A stretch of DNA of 64,000 bases, taken from positions 82,847,221 to 82,911,220 of the forward strand of contig CM059973.1 of assembly GCA_030490835.1 (NCBI GenBank). Direction: 5' to 3'. Under the pieces are notes generated by a model. It saw only the letters and a program-made list of their open reading frames with translations. It searched no databases and was not told the DNA's origin. This document shows positions 9,676-22,018 of the stretch, piece after piece. Positions within the stretch are counted from its first letter, which is position 1. Every line of letters starts with the position of its first letter. Source of the DNA: Annona cherimola (taxonomy: Eukaryota; Streptophyta; Magnoliopsida; Magnoliales; Annonaceae). Made by a program: the position numbers and the translations under genes.

Positions 9676-12065
9676 TGATAAGTCTAAAAATTTTCATTTA
9701 ATTCCATATTAAATTCACACCGTTAAGTATTAAAACATTAATTAAATGCATGTTTTAAGTGGAATTTCATAAAAATCATATTTTTAATAGAATATTTGAT
9801 TTTGCTATAAAATGGGTCATTTTGCAACATTCTTAAAAATTTAAAATTAGAACTCAATCCCCTAGAAAATTTTAATGTTAAAAATATGTATTAACATATT
9901 AATATAATGCAAAATTATAAAACCACCTAATTAGAAAAAATCATATATAAATATGGTTATAAAACAAATTGTCAAAACAGTTTATGATAAAAAATAATAA
10001 TAATAATAATAATAAATAATAATAATAAAGTCAAAAAGGGCTAAAAAGAAAAGTAAATTAAAAATCTTTGCAAGCTTATTAAAAATCATTTTGACAAAAA
10101 TTTAGATATTTAAATACTGTTTTCGTTTTCTGCATGTGCACGGTTACAAGAGCATTGCCGGAGCACCATATTCTGGTGCTCCATCTTCCCCAAATCCAGC
10201 ACCCATTTTTACAGCAGCAACTCAATCCCATTTTTCATGCCGTCTAATCCACCATCGTGCAAGCAGCCATCGCCCACCTCAAATCCAGCAGCCCTTCAAC
10301 CCATCTTCAAACCGCCGAAAATCAATACCGGCCAAGCTCCCCCGCAATCTGCCTGCCTTCCTTCATCTCCCGAAATCCCAACCAAAGCACCTTCATCGAT
10401 TCCAACAGCAGCAGAAACCCATCACCGGAAAACCGACAGCTTGCCATCTTCTCTGTCCGGCAGCCATTTCCGATAACCCAAAACAGCCAAGCCGACTAGC
10501 AACCCCCTACAAAATAGCAAATCCTTTAACAACGAAATCTCCAATCAGAAGCCTAAATTTAATTTCAGCAAACCGCCGAAAATCGACCAGCAGCCAGGGA
10601 AAATCCAAGGCAACACGAAAATCTCTTCGACAGGTCTCTTTTGCGGTTTTGCCCCAAATCGATTGCTCCCGTCGTCTTCTTCTTCTCCGGCCGGCAACCA
10701 CCATCCAAATTTCCATTTTCCAATTTCCAGCACCGTTCTCAAGCAACTGCCATCCCGGAAACCATACGGCAACCTCGTCACTAAGCTGGCCAAGCAACGA
10801 ACTCTGCAAGCCATACGCATCGTCAATTCCAGCCATCACCACAACGCCCAATTTCAAAAACCTCTGTTCAACCTCCTTTCAGCCCCGACCGGAAAATCCC
10901 AGAAGCTCTGGTTCTCTCCACAATCAGCACCGAAACTAGCGGCAGCAGCTCTCCATCATCCCAACAAGTCGCAAAATCCATTTTGCTTCTAAACGACCAA
11001 GAATCAGCTGGCTGATCCAAGCTTCAACCGCCCGTCTGCTCTCACTCTCCACCGCCGCAAATCCCTTCCCCTTTCTCTCCGCTTCAAACTACCCACTCCA
11101 AAAACGACGAAGCCGCTGCTGTTGCCCATTCAGGAGCTTGGCAAAGACAGTGCCATTGGCCCGCATTGAACCTGCCTCAACGACAACAAGAGCAAAGCTA
11201 CAGCAACCAGAAAATCAAAAATCCCACATCGGATTCATGCTTGGAGGAGGGCCCCTCACACTCTATAAAAAGAGGGCCCCTCCACTCATCCCAACACACA
11301 CCCCATACCCCACATACCCCTTGGGTGGGACCCATTTGGTGGGACCCCGTAGCAAGTGGGTGGGACCCATTTTGTGGGACCCGTAGCAAGGAGGTGGGGC
11401 CAAGCAATAAAGTTTTCTATTACGTGGAGATTTTGCTCTCCATATTCGGGTGATGTAAATTTTATTTTATTGTTTTATGATTTGTAGTGCTTCTTAGTTG
11501 TTAATTTTTAATTTGTAGTTTTAATTTTTAGATTAGATTTACTGCTTTATTTTATGCTTTGTAATTGTTAGATTAAATTCAATGTAATTCTCTTTTCTGC
11601 TTTAATAGTTAAATTTCATAGCTTTTATTGCTTTCTTAGAATAATTTTAATTAAGTTACTAGTTAATTATAATTTCTTTTAGCTTCTTGTCTTATTTTCT
11701 TTTCTCTCCAATTTCTTCTATTTTCTCTTTTTCTCTCTCTTCTTTTCCTCTCTTTTCTTTTTTTTCTCTCTCTTCTCTCTTTCTCTCTCTTCTTTTCTCT
11801 CTCTTCTCTCTTTCTCTCTCTTCTCTCTCTCTCTCTCTTCTCTCTTCTCTCTTTCTCTCTCTCTTCTCTCTTTCTCTCTCTTCTATATACCCTTTCTTTC
11901 TCTTAAAAAAACAATTCAAAACTACATCGCCTCTCTGTGGATTCGACCCGACTCACCATTATTCTACACTATCACTCGTATAGTGTTAGCTTTAATGTGT
12001 TTCGGTTAATTTAAATTAAACTGGTGATCACAGTGCTCTTAACGACAAGCACTTGGTATGCATCA
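9676..12065 (+). repeat. 3' LTR
   Basis: 2,390 bp, aligned to the 5' LTR with a constant offset of 5,684 until the CT tract and 5,686 after it. Differences seen by eye: T/C near 4903 versus 10587, G/A near 5533 versus 11217, and two changes close to the 3' end. The TATA copy is at 11264-11272. Confidence 0.93.
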
Positions 12066-13353
12066 ATTGTCTTAATCCGCATCCACCTTAGCCCGCCCTG
12101 TTGGTCATATGTATCCAATTGCCTTTGCAACTTGCTCGACTAAGGGTTGAAATGGACAAAAAAGTGGGTGGCGATTTTTTTTTTTATCATGTGATCTACT
12201 TCGAATGACAGACACTTGATGGAGGTGTATTCTAGCGTTTGATAATCAGGCCAATGCCTTTACCTAATAATTTTGAATTTTCTATTCATACTACTCTACA
12301 AATACACATGTAAGCCTACTTAGACATCCAAGTAGCCACAAAATAAGTGGTGTTTTAGTATATTATTTTCCTCCTAGCTCACAAAGCTATTAAAAAAGGA
12401 AAAAAAATGCTCTGATGGAATTTGTTAGTAGAGAAGTTTAAAAATCTTTTCAACGCATCTTGGATTGCAATTTCAGGTGTCAGAATCTTAGGTATCTTTT
12501 GTCGCGATGCAACCTAACCTACCTAGACTTCATGACAATGTACAATAACGACCACTGAAGCTTCACGAACGCAGTGCAACACCCTGATTCCATTCTCTGA
12601 TTTCTCATCCAATGTGGGAACAGAAAATAACAAGCTTCACATTGTTATGTTCCTGTGGTTGGCTTTTGGCCACCTGATTCCTTGTTTCGTGTTCTCCAAA
12701 TGCTTAGCCTAAATAGGTCACCTTGTCTCCTTCGTCTCAGCCCCAAGGAATATAGACCGCCTTCCTATTGTGCCCATGATCTACATCCACTCATGAAACT
12801 AGTGAAGCATGCCCCTCCCGTCGCTTAGCTACCAGAGGGGACACAATCGACAGTCGATGTCCTAGTCGATCACATGTACTACATAAGAAAGCTATTGGAC
12901 GACCTCGAGAGACCCTTTTCAGCAATCCTCGAAGGCGATCCATCCCTGGACTGGGTAATCTAAATACATGTTTGTGCACTGGGCACCGAATGCGGCGGCT
13001 AAGTTCGGGACACCAGCGGTCTTTTTCTATCCATGCAGTGCTACCACACTCCTTCGTTGGCTCTCCATCTGCGCTACTGGGCAACGAGTTGCTGCCCACG
13101 ACTCGCGAGCAATTAACACACATTCCTCTGTGGGTTTTGTTCCCCACCAAGGTTGCCTATCGATATCATGACGCTATGCACGTCGTAGCGGGTTCTGATG
13201 GGGGTGCCTCTCGTGTGAGCGATAGACGCCGACTCAGGCAAACCTTCCAATGCTGCGATGCCGTAGAGATTCAGAGCTGCCCTGGGTTCGAACCGGAGTG
13301 GACACAGCTACTCAGTGAGGTTTTCCGCAAGCCCGTTTTCTCGATATGCCTCC

Positions 13354-14569
13354 TGTTGACACCCCTCCCTTAAGCATAAAAATACACAATGCATGGAAAA
13401 AGATCTAAGCCCAACAACCCAAAAGAGAGCAAACCCAAAGAAATTGCAAATGTGCTCTAAAAAATCACAAGCCCATTCGGAGCAAGTCCAAAACAAAAGA
13501 TGTCAAGCCAAGCCCACCACTAAACGAGCCTGTCTAGTCTCGGCCCATAGAAGCAAAGCTCCACCAAGCCTCAAAAGCAGGCTCTTCAACAACAATCCAC
13601 CAACCGGGCTCCACAATGCAGCTCACCAGATCCAGCTCACTAGCCACCGAATGGGCTCTACAATGCAGCCCACCAAATTCAGCTCACCAGACACAACAAC
13701 TGGGCTCTACAATGCAGCCCACCAGATCCAGCCTTGGCCCATAAAAGTGGGCTCTTCAAACAACAGTCCATCAGGCCTCAACAACGGCCCACTTGGAGCA
13801 ACAGGCTCCAACAAGATCCAGGTCCAACCACGACGGGCTCCCATCCATGGCCCAAAGCCTACAAGGCCCGCTCCACCATCTATAAAAGGGAAGCCAAACT
13901 CTCACTTTCAAGACACTTGGAGAGAGCATCCCAGAGGGGAGGACGGGAGTCTGCAGCAAAGTCCCGGCGTCCCGATTTTCCCGCTCTTCGAGCTCGAAGC
14001 CTCTCTCCCGCTTTTCCCTTTCCGTTCTCTCCCATTCTCTCAAATCTTTCATTTTTCCCTTTTCACGCTCATGTAAACCGCCTCGGGTTGGCAGATTTCA
14101 CCATATTTGCTTCAATCCGAAGGCCGGAACCCGAACTCTGTACTATTAGGGCCTTTATTCATTCATTGAAAATAGGGACTGATTTCCCTTCAAAAATCAG
14201 TGGCGACTCCATTTTTTATTTTTGTGTGCTTGTTTGAGTTAACGCTCCGGCAAGGCGGGCGCACGTGGGTCCGCCTATTCCAGCATAATACGCTGCCGTT
14301 ATGTTGCCGGATTCGTGACTTGATCCGTGCATGAAAAAATCCCGTCTTAGCCGTTATGCCGCCAAATCCACAAGAGGATTCTCATATGCCAAACTATTTA
14401 AAAACCATGAATCCTAACGCACTTTACTCCATGTGAATGTAGGGAAACTGAGCCTGCGCTGCTGTTTTGAGGCGTTGAAAGACTAGCTTAAACCCATCCG
14501 GCACGGTCCAGATTTTTAAGGCGAGGAAAACCATCCGAGCCCATCGTAGCGCTCGCGGCGGGTGTTACA
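13354..14569 (+). mobile_element. Solo LTR inserted in UGT pseudogene
   Basis: 1,216 bp from TGTTGACACC to GGTGTTACA, flanked by a perfect 5-bp target duplication CCTCC (13349-13353, 14570-14574). The interior and second LTR are absent, so this is a solo LTR left by recombination. It contains a TATA box (TATAAAAG, 13881-13888) and many GGGCT/AGCCC words upstream of it. A 227-codon frame inside is chance. A related copy lies at 17072-18258. Confidence 0.92.
13881..13888 (+). promoter_or_regulatory. TATA box of solo LTR
   Basis: TATAAAAG at the expected U3/R position; the related LTR has TATAAATA at 17560-17567. Confidence 0.65.
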
Positions 14570-15247
14570 CCTCCCTTCTCCCTGTATGTATGGATTCAAT
14601 GGCTGCGGAGGTCCGATAAAGACGTAGGGCAGGAATGGCTAAACGAAAAAAAGCATGGGTCCTATTTACGTTTTATTTGGAAGCAAGCTGAGGCTCAGTA
14701 GGGAACAAGTGCGTGAGTTAGTCTTTGGGCTCGAGTAGTGTGAGTTGCCGTCTTTTGTGCTTGTAGAGGGGTACAGGTTTACTACCGGGAGGTTTTGAGG
14801 GCAGGACCAAAGGCAGGGGAATCATACGGACTGGTTGGGCATCTCAGGCTCAGCTTTTGCCCCATGGATAGACTGGATGTTTCATGATGCATGCTGGGTG
14901 GGACTCGCCGAGCGAGTGCCTTACCTATGGCAAGCCGCTGGTTATGCTCCCCATGGTTGGTGCTCAAGGGCTGAATGCACATTTGTTGGAAGGGAAGAAG
15001 GTAGGGATTGAGGTGGAGAAAAATGAGATGGATGGATCGTTCACTAAAGAGGCATTGGCCAAGTGTTTGCGGGTCGTTATGGTGGAGGATGAGGGCGGGC
15101 CATTCAGTGCAGTGCTAGAGAGATGATCAAGATCTTCAGCAACAAGAAACGACATAATTCTTATGTAGGGGGCTTCTTAACTTATCTCGTCGATCAGAGA
15201 GGCCGAAAGGGAGCACCTTCTCCGGCGCACTAGTTTTGCCGGAGTCT

Positions 15248-15650
15248 GGATATATACATGATGATGTATTTTATGTTGAAATATAATATTTATTTATTTT
15301 TACAATTAGTTATAGTTTTTGATTTTTCTCCATAAACATGTTACTTAAGTGTATTTAATTTATATACAAAATTTTATTATTTTACAATATTTTATACATT
15401 TATTTTTTATTTTTAAAAATCTAGTTTTTTTAAGGAATGAAAGGGACTTTAATACCCTTGAAATTTATGATTTTTAAAAAATCAAAAACAAAAATGTAAA
15501 AATATTATAAGATAGAAAAACTTTGTTTATAGATGGAATACACTTAGGAAAAATATTTATTAAGAAAAAATCAAAAAAATATAACTAATTATAAAAATAA
15601 ATGAACATTGTATGTTAACTTAAAATATTTCATAATGTATATAGTCATAC
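15248..15650. mobile_element. Foldback MITE with long inverted repeats
   Basis: About 400 bp with arms that pair over more than 100 bases with mismatches: the left arm reads TATATACATGATG... and TTTTTACAATTAGTTATA, and the right arm is its inverse (TATAACTAATTATAAAAA ... CATAATGTATATA). No coding content. It lies immediately downstream of the UGT pseudogene. Confidence 0.65.
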
Positions 15651-15969
15651 TTCAGTCTTATTGTCTATGTTTGAGCCTTGCCTGTGAATTCGGTTAACGT
15701 TTTTCTTAGGGAAAAAAAAGAGTGATTATCATACATGCGTATGAAACTTCACCTGGAAAATTGAATGTTTTAGATGATGGTTGTAATCTATTTTAATGAC
15801 GATCCTGGTTTAATTTTCAACTTAGGAGTGGTTGCTGTCGGTGTCAGGAAATGTCCTCAATAAAATCCATGTATGCTATTCTATATGTAGTTATATTCTC
15901 TTGGGACATTTCTTTTATTGCCTTTCCAATTGAGCCCCTTACTTTTTTACGTAAAAAATAAAAAATTTA

Positions 15970-16235
15970 GTGTGTGTTTGGCAATAAGCAAAAAAATCAA
16001 ACTAAAATTTTTACAATTATTCAATTTTTAATCATTTTTCACATTTTGCTATATAACGATCTTATTTTTCGATCGTTTCTACACAACTACGTATACAACT
16101 AATTTCTATAATTTAAATTTATTCTTTTTTCTCCTCATCATTATCTCTATCATATCATATTATTTTCTTCTAATTTAAAAATTTTTACACTAAAAACTTT
16201 TTGTCCAAAAGTTTTATCACTTCCTAAACACACAA
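15970..16235 (-). mobile_element. PIF/Harbinger-like MITE (family M1)
   Basis: About 266 bp. The ends GTGTGTGTTTGG and CCTAAACACACAA are inverted, with a TTA target duplication (15967-15969, 16236-16238). Internal landmarks such as AATCATTTTT and AACTTT/TTTTAC blocks match the other M1 copies in this window. Confidence 0.7.
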
Positions 16236-16416
16236 TTAATATAAGAATTGATTTAGGCAAGACTCATACATTTATGAAAAATAAAAAAATGTTTTTGGCA
16301 AGAACACATTTTATATTTTCATAGTTTATAAATTTCTAACGAAAAATTTGGAATCATAAATAAATATGTGTTAATGAATTTTATTATTAATTTAAATTTG
16401 GTAAATATTAAGAATG

Positions 16417-16641
16417 TAGCCACCGGGGAGGTGCCCCAGTGGTAACTTGTTGTGGCATTTATCCGTGACCACTTGAGTTCGAATCCTGGTGCATGCAGGT
16501 AAAATGTCCCATAGTAATTGAGGGTATCTATAGTTGTCCTTCCTAAGTATGAAGGTATTTACAAGATGTCTCTGTGAGATCTGTGAAAATGCATGATTTG
16601 TAATACCGTATATTGCAATGTATGCAATACAAATAAACAAA
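16417..16641 (+). mobile_element. tRNA-derived SINE with target duplication
   Basis: 225 bp. Pol III box A (TGCCCCAGTGG, 16432-16442) and box B (AGTTCGAATCC, 16476-16486) at tRNA-like spacing, an A-rich 3' end, and a perfect 7-bp target duplication AAGAATG (16410-16416, 16642-16648). No ORF; moved by LINE proteins in trans. Confidence 0.85.
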
Positions 16642-17071
16642 AAGAATGGAATCATTGCTCATAATTAGAATATAAACTACAAAGATGAAAAACAGCATGC
16701 CTCCCCTTCTATTTAGAATTTGGAAATTCCCCATAGCTGTAGATTTTGCAAAAGCACCTCAACTTACTTAGAGACAATCTGCAAAATACCTTGCCTTGTT
16801 GAGACTTATTGTTTAATGTACCGAGTTTAATTCTATTTTAGTTATTGCCTAACTAAACAAAATTAAGGCTATGTAACGTTATACGTGGATTGTGCCCTCA
16901 TGATTTTTCCTCTCGGTTGATTAAATAAATGATACGTACTTCATAACTCGGAGATTTTATAGGACAAGTATTTCTAAGGACTAAGCTCATCTAATCGATC
17001 TTCAAAATTTTTAATTGTATATTCATTATCCGACCTGCCGTCAGTGATCATCGAGATTATTTGAAACACGA

Positions 17072-18258
17072 TTTAGACACCCCTCCCTCAAGCACAAGAA
17101 TAAAAGAAGCATGAGCATGGGCCCATATCCAAACCCAATAAAAAGGGGAGGCAATTCAAAGAGCAGTCGACAATGGGCTTATAACTCATAGCCCACCTTA
17201 AAGCAAGTCCAAGAAAATTCAAGCAAATCTCAAGCCAAGCCCACTACTAAGTGGGTCTGTCTAGTCTCAGCCCACAGGAGCAAAGCTCCACCAAGCCTCA
17301 AAAGCAGGCTCTTCAACAACAAGCCACCAACTGGGCTCTACAATGCAGCCCGCCAAATCCAACTCACCAGACACAGAACGGGCTCTACAACAGCAGTCCA
17401 CCAGATCCAGCCTTAGCCTACAAAAGCGGGCTCTTCAAACAACAGTCCATCAGGCCTCAACAACGGCCCACCTGGAGCAATGAGCTCCAACCAAATCCAA
17501 GTCCACCTACCATGGGCTCCCATCCACGGCCCAAGGCCGACAAAGCCTACTCCACCATCTATAAATAGGGAGCTAAGTCTCTCTTCTCAACACACTTGGA
17601 GAGGGCATCCCAGAGGGGAGGACGGGAGTCTGCAACAAAGTCTCGGCGTCCCGGTTTTTTCCACTCTTCGAGCTCCAAGTCTCTCCAGCTTTCCCCCTTT
17701 TTTTTTCTCTCTTTTTCTCAAATCTTTTCATTTTCCCCTTTTCACGCCTGTGTAAACTGCTTCGGGTTGGCAGATTTTGCCATATTTGTTTCAATCTGAA
17801 GGTCAGAACCTGAACTCTGTACGATTGATGCCTTTATTCATTGAAAATAGGGACTGATCTCCCTTCAAAGATCAGTGACGATTTCATTTTTTTTATTTTG
17901 TGTAAATACTAACGCGCTTGTTTGAGTTAATGCTCCGGCAAGGCGGGCGCACGCGGTTTCACATATTCCAGCATAATACGCTGCCGTTATGCTGCCGAAT
18001 TCGTGACTTGATCCGTGTATGAAAAGCCCCGTCTTAGCCGTTATGCCGCCAAATCCACGGGAGAACACTCATACGCCAAACTATCTAAAAATCGTCAATC
18101 CTAACCCGTTTTACCCCATGTGAATGGAGGAAAGCTAAGCCCATGCTGCTGTCTCGGAGGCGTTGAAGGACTAGCTCAAATCCATCAGATACGATCCATA
18201 TTTTCAAGGCGAGGAAAAACAATCCGAGCTTATAGTAGCGCTCGCGGCGGGTGCTACA
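17072..18258 (+). mobile_element. Second solo LTR of the 13.4-kb family
   Basis: About 1.19 kb, similar along its length to 13354-14569: GACACCCCTCCCT start, GGGCT-rich U3, TATAAATAG (17560-17568), the AGAGGGGAGGACGGGAGTCTGCA region and the GGCGGGTGCTACA end. The terminal TG is mutated and no matching target duplication is seen, so it is older. No internal retrotransposon sequence is attached on either side. Confidence 0.82.
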
Positions 18259-21038
18259 ATAAGTGTGCTGCAAAATCTAATCAGAGTTTACCGACAGTGT
18301 TTTACTCGGCAAGGGCATAGGCAATTTGGCAAACGGAGTACTTATGCAATATTATATTTAAGCTTGTACATAAGTGTAAAAGCCCCAACCACGCGCTCGT
18401 TGTTGGACCGATCAGATAGATCTAGACCGTGTTGTTATTCATGACAGCAGCCCATAGTAGTCGTCCATACTGCTTGAACTCGGGCCCACACGGCTAGCTG
18501 ACTAATGTCCAGAATTTGGAGTGCAAGGCATCCTTCCATAGTTGTATATCATGAGAATAGTAAGTAGTAACAGTAATCTTTGCTGGCAGGAGCCGTGAAA
18601 GTGCGGCAACGTCATTGAAATGAGAGTAATGTCATGTTATAGGAGATAATGATATATTATTAATAAAGTAAAAAAGATAAAAGGGTAGGCTTTTTATATC
18701 AAAATTAGATAAGAAATAATAAATGAACATAAAGGCGGATATAAAAGCTGTAAAAATTCTTCCAATTAGATAACACTGCCTCTTTATCAAGTCAATAATC
18801 CAAATAGCAACCGTGTAAGAAGGAAAGTGATAAGTGTCGCTTCAAATTAATAATCCTGAAAACTGAAAACGTAAGTACAGCTTAGGGTTTTAATAATCCA
18901 CAAATGGCAGTCTAGTGGAGGGTAAAATGACAACGATGAGCGTAGAGACCTTAATTAGTGTAGATCTTTGTCTAGCTAGTTTTTCAACCCATTATCAACT
19001 TTTATATGTAATTTTCATGAGCAAAAACTTGGTAACTACACGCGATTATAAAGAAAATCTCATCGATCTGTTAAATAAATATATTAGATCAGAGGTTTCT
19101 ATATTTAAACATAAACTGAATTCATGCTAAGATTAAAAAAATAAAAAATATATAAACATCTTCACTTTTAAGTACGGAAGAGGATTACTCACTGCAATCC
19201 CTTTGAAGTGAGTAGGTAATAATATCCAACTTTTGAATGTTAAAATATGAATGTTTTATAATATTTCTATGGATGATAAACTGTAAGTGATTTATTGCTG
19301 TGAATGTAAAGCTGTTAATGCTTTGTGTTTCAATTTTGATTATTTGCTACTGGAATTATTCAGATGTTATGTCCAAATAATCTTATTATTTGCTTGATTA
19401 CTTCAAATGAATATTTTTGAATTTTGATTTTTTGTTATTGGAATTCTTTTTAAGAATTATATTGGATATGACAAAAGACAACATTATTAGTTCCAACGTG
19501 GAAAAAAATTGTGAATGAGGTGTGTTTTCGTTAACTTATTCTAATATTCATGTTTTATTTAAGCAATGATGTTTTACTTGATAGGTTCATAAATTTTTAA
19601 AATTATTCTACTTAACTCACATTTTTAGCCTGACCCGCAATACATACTGAGACCTACTGAAAAAAAGTAATGATTAAACTGGACTTTTGTCATGACATGG
19701 TATAAAAACAAAGTCAAACTTGATTTTTAAATGTAAGATCAGGATTAGGCACACCCTGACCCATCTCGACCAGTCCTGATTTCCACTACTACTCTTGAGT
19801 CATGACATATGAAACTAGAAGGCAAAGAGGCCTAAGATAGTGACGGGCAAAAGAGGAGCTCTGTAAGGGTCACAAAGCAACCGTTCCTGAGAGAAATCCA
19901 GATCCGCTCATGCTAGCACCAGTATCCAGATACATTAAAAATTACTAACGCATAAATAAATTACGTATACGTGTTTATCCGTGTGGAAGTCGGGAAGGGA
20001 ATAGTGTATCCCCTACTACATGGAAGCGGATCCTAATGAAATTAAAGCAATCTCTGTCCATAACATAAATGACCTCAGATTCAATAGAATTCATCAACTG
20101 ATCCATTTCACTCCATGGGTAGGGTTTTCAAAGTCATTTTTGTTAGCGGTTACGGAAAAAACTCGCACCTTTTTCAGCGGTAACAAGATTACAGGGGCGG
20201 AACGGGATGGGTTGTGCCGACTTTTTTAAAATTTTATTTGACTCTATTTTTTTTATACAAGATCAAGATAATTTCAATAGACCTTGGGATAAGTTTCGGG
20301 CTGATAACGAGTTCCGTAAAAATGCGGGTCAAATAAAATAATTTTAAAAAATTATACACATATCAAACATAAAGACATCTATACGAAATTTAAACATTAT
20401 ATGTTTCAATATTTTACTAATTAAAAAAGGAAACATTATTACTAAACAACACATGAGTAAATATAATGTATCTTTATTAAAATAGGTTAACAAAATGTAT
20501 TTCATTGGAATGAATTTTAGTGTTTATAACAATATTTTTCTAAAATAATAGTATTTTTGTGAAAGTTCCAAAAATGATGGAAAAAGTGAAAAACTACAAT
20601 TATGCATAAGAGTTATATGTATATATGCAAATGTTATTTTGTTAATATAACTAATTAAGTAATGTGAGTATTTTGAAAGAAAATGAAAACAAGATTAAAA
20701 ATATACTTATGATTTATAATAAATAAATATATATGAGGCCAGTTAGGACTTTTCGGGTTGAGATATGGTTGACCCATTGTAATCCTGTTTTTGATTTCGG
20801 GTCAAAATTTTTAATTCATCACTATATTGAGTTAAAAAAATCTATTTTACCTAGTAAAAAATGATCAAATCAAGAGTAGATGATAGGCTGACCTATCCAA
20901 ATTCTCACTCCCATTCTTAAATAAGAACCACTAGATATAGCAATCATCGCCATCGGTTTCCACTAATAAAATCATTTATGGATTTACATGGAATAGTTGG
21001 GCGCCAATCAAGATTTGGTTTCATGCAAAAAATTTCAA
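18259..21038. other. Intergenic, no gene seen
   Basis: AT-rich spacer. It contains several GACCCG/CGGGTT words around 19.6 and 20.2-20.8 kb and a CAGGGGCGGAAC word (20194-20205) that could be a decayed hAT end, but no second end was found. Confidence 0.4.
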
Positions 21039-21301
21039 TGAGCGTGTTTGAGAAATAATAAAATATTTAATATAAAAGTTTTTGAAATGAGAAAAAAATG
21101 ACATGATACGATAAGGTTAATGATGAATAATAAAAAAAATAAAGTTAAAATAGATAATTAGTTGTATGTGTAGTTGAGTAGAAATGATTGAAAAATAGGA
21201 TAGTTATATAAAAAGATAAGAAAAATAATTAAAAAATAGAATAATTGTGAAATATAAAAAGTTTTAGGTTGAAATGTTTTGTATATTGCAAAACATGCCC
21301 T
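21039..21301 (+). mobile_element. Decayed M1 MITE
   Basis: The ends GAGCGTGTTTG and CAAAACATGCCC are inverted. Internal AAAGTTAAAATAGATAATTAG and AGAAATGATTGAAAAATA-like blocks match the other M1 copies. No clear target duplication. Confidence 0.55.
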
Positions 21302-21967
21302 AAAGTATTGACTTATTACCTAAAAACATTACCCAGATCCGCAGTGCCAAGATCGTACGTATCTTCGACCGCTTGAAAATCTATATATAGAGCAATCCAC
21401 CAGATTGTCAAAATAAGAAAAAAAAAATCTCGCAGCATCTTCGAATGCGGCTTAAAATCCGTGCACAGTAATAACATAGGGTTTGATTAATTGTTACTGT
21501 TAGACAAATGAAAGAGGCTTCGTAATAATATAAATTATATTAAATATAATAGATGTAGTAGATCAACCATCAATATATTAAAAAAGAAATTTTTTTTTGA
21601 AGAAGATGAGTTTCATAAAAGCGTACTTGTAATTATCATCCAACTTTTTCAAAGCTTTTACAAAATTTGATATAAAAAAAAAGTTTTTACAAAATTTCTC
21701 CTCATTATTTGTTACCTCTCACCGAAAATATAAGAACCTTTGAAAAAATACTTAAATAAATAAATAAATAAAACTGAAGGGCTTGAATTTTGGATATGGA
21801 TGTACTTGGGCATGAATGCAGTCACGCAGGGGAGAATTTCATTGCCGCGGGGTAATTATCAGCGTCCGACTGAGACATCTTCCTCATTTGGAATATGGCT
21901 CTCAAGTCTTGACGCCTTGCCCAATGAGGCAATGACGAAAGTCACAGAATGGCTTGGCTTTGCCAGC

Positions 21968-21973
21968 TATAAA
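21968..21973 (+). promoter_or_regulatory. TATA box of UGT gene 1
   Basis: TATAAA in the context GCTATAAAGCCTCA, 51 bp before the ATG at 22019. The same word occurs twice before the pseudogene at 27.6 kb, and a TATATAT...AAGCCTCA version precedes the gene at 31.7 kb. It places transcription start near 22000, arguing against upstream ATGs. Confidence 0.7.
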
Positions 21974-22018
21974 GCCTCAACTCGATTAGAAACCTCCATG
22001 AATCCTCCCTCACCACAA

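Larger units (their letters stand above)
3992..12065 (+). mobile_element. Non-autonomous Athila-like LTR retrotransposon
   Basis: An 8.07-kb element with LTRs at 3992-6379 and 9676-12065, TG...CA ends, and a perfect 5-bp target duplication ATTGT (3987-3991, 12066-12070). An Asp-tRNA primer-binding site follows the left LTR and a G-rich polypurine tract precedes the right one. The 3.3-kb interior has one intact 554-codon ORF but no protease, reverse transcriptase, RNase H or integrase, so it must be mobilised in trans. Asp-tRNA priming, long LTRs, the AGCGCTGGTAGGGAGGCA word after the ORF (near 8684) and the AAGTTGGGGGG tract point to the Athila/Tat side of Ty3/gypsy. The LTRs differ at about four substitutions plus a 2-bp microsatellite change, so the insertion is recent. 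Confidence 0.95.
12622..15233 (+). pseudogene. UGT91-type pseudogene split by a solo LTR
   Basis: Remains of an intronless UGT. The N-terminus (KLHIVMFLWLAFGHLIP, NIDRLP) keeps the catalytic-His context but has no ATG in frame and hits a TAA at 12710-12712. Middle and C-terminal parts are recognisable in shifting frames: the KPVFS stretch before 13353, then after the inserted LTR FGSKLRLSREQVRELVFGLE (near 14690) and a PSPG remnant (HAGWDS...GKPLVMLP, from about 14889). The tail ends at the TAG 15231-15233. The PSPG end reads GAQ rather than ADQ. Removing 13354-14569 and one CCTCC copy rejoins the reading around KPVF. It is more diverged than the other copies, so probably an older duplicate. 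Confidence 0.9.

Noticed and set aside
13393..14076. 227-codon ORF
   Set aside because: Lies wholly inside the solo LTR; no family match and not open in the related LTR at 17.1 kb.
13354..18258. Two related LTRs as one full-length element
   Set aside because: The left copy has its own perfect CCTCC duplication, and the interval is UGT pseudogene, a MITE and a SINE, not retrotransposon interior.
20194..20205. CAGGGGCGGAAC, a hAT-like end
   Set aside because: No inverted partner or 8-bp duplication found nearby.
21800..22018. 73-codon N-terminal extension of UGT gene 1
   Set aside because: A TATA box lies inside it, paralogues start at the ATG equivalent to 22019, and UGTs of this family have no such extension.
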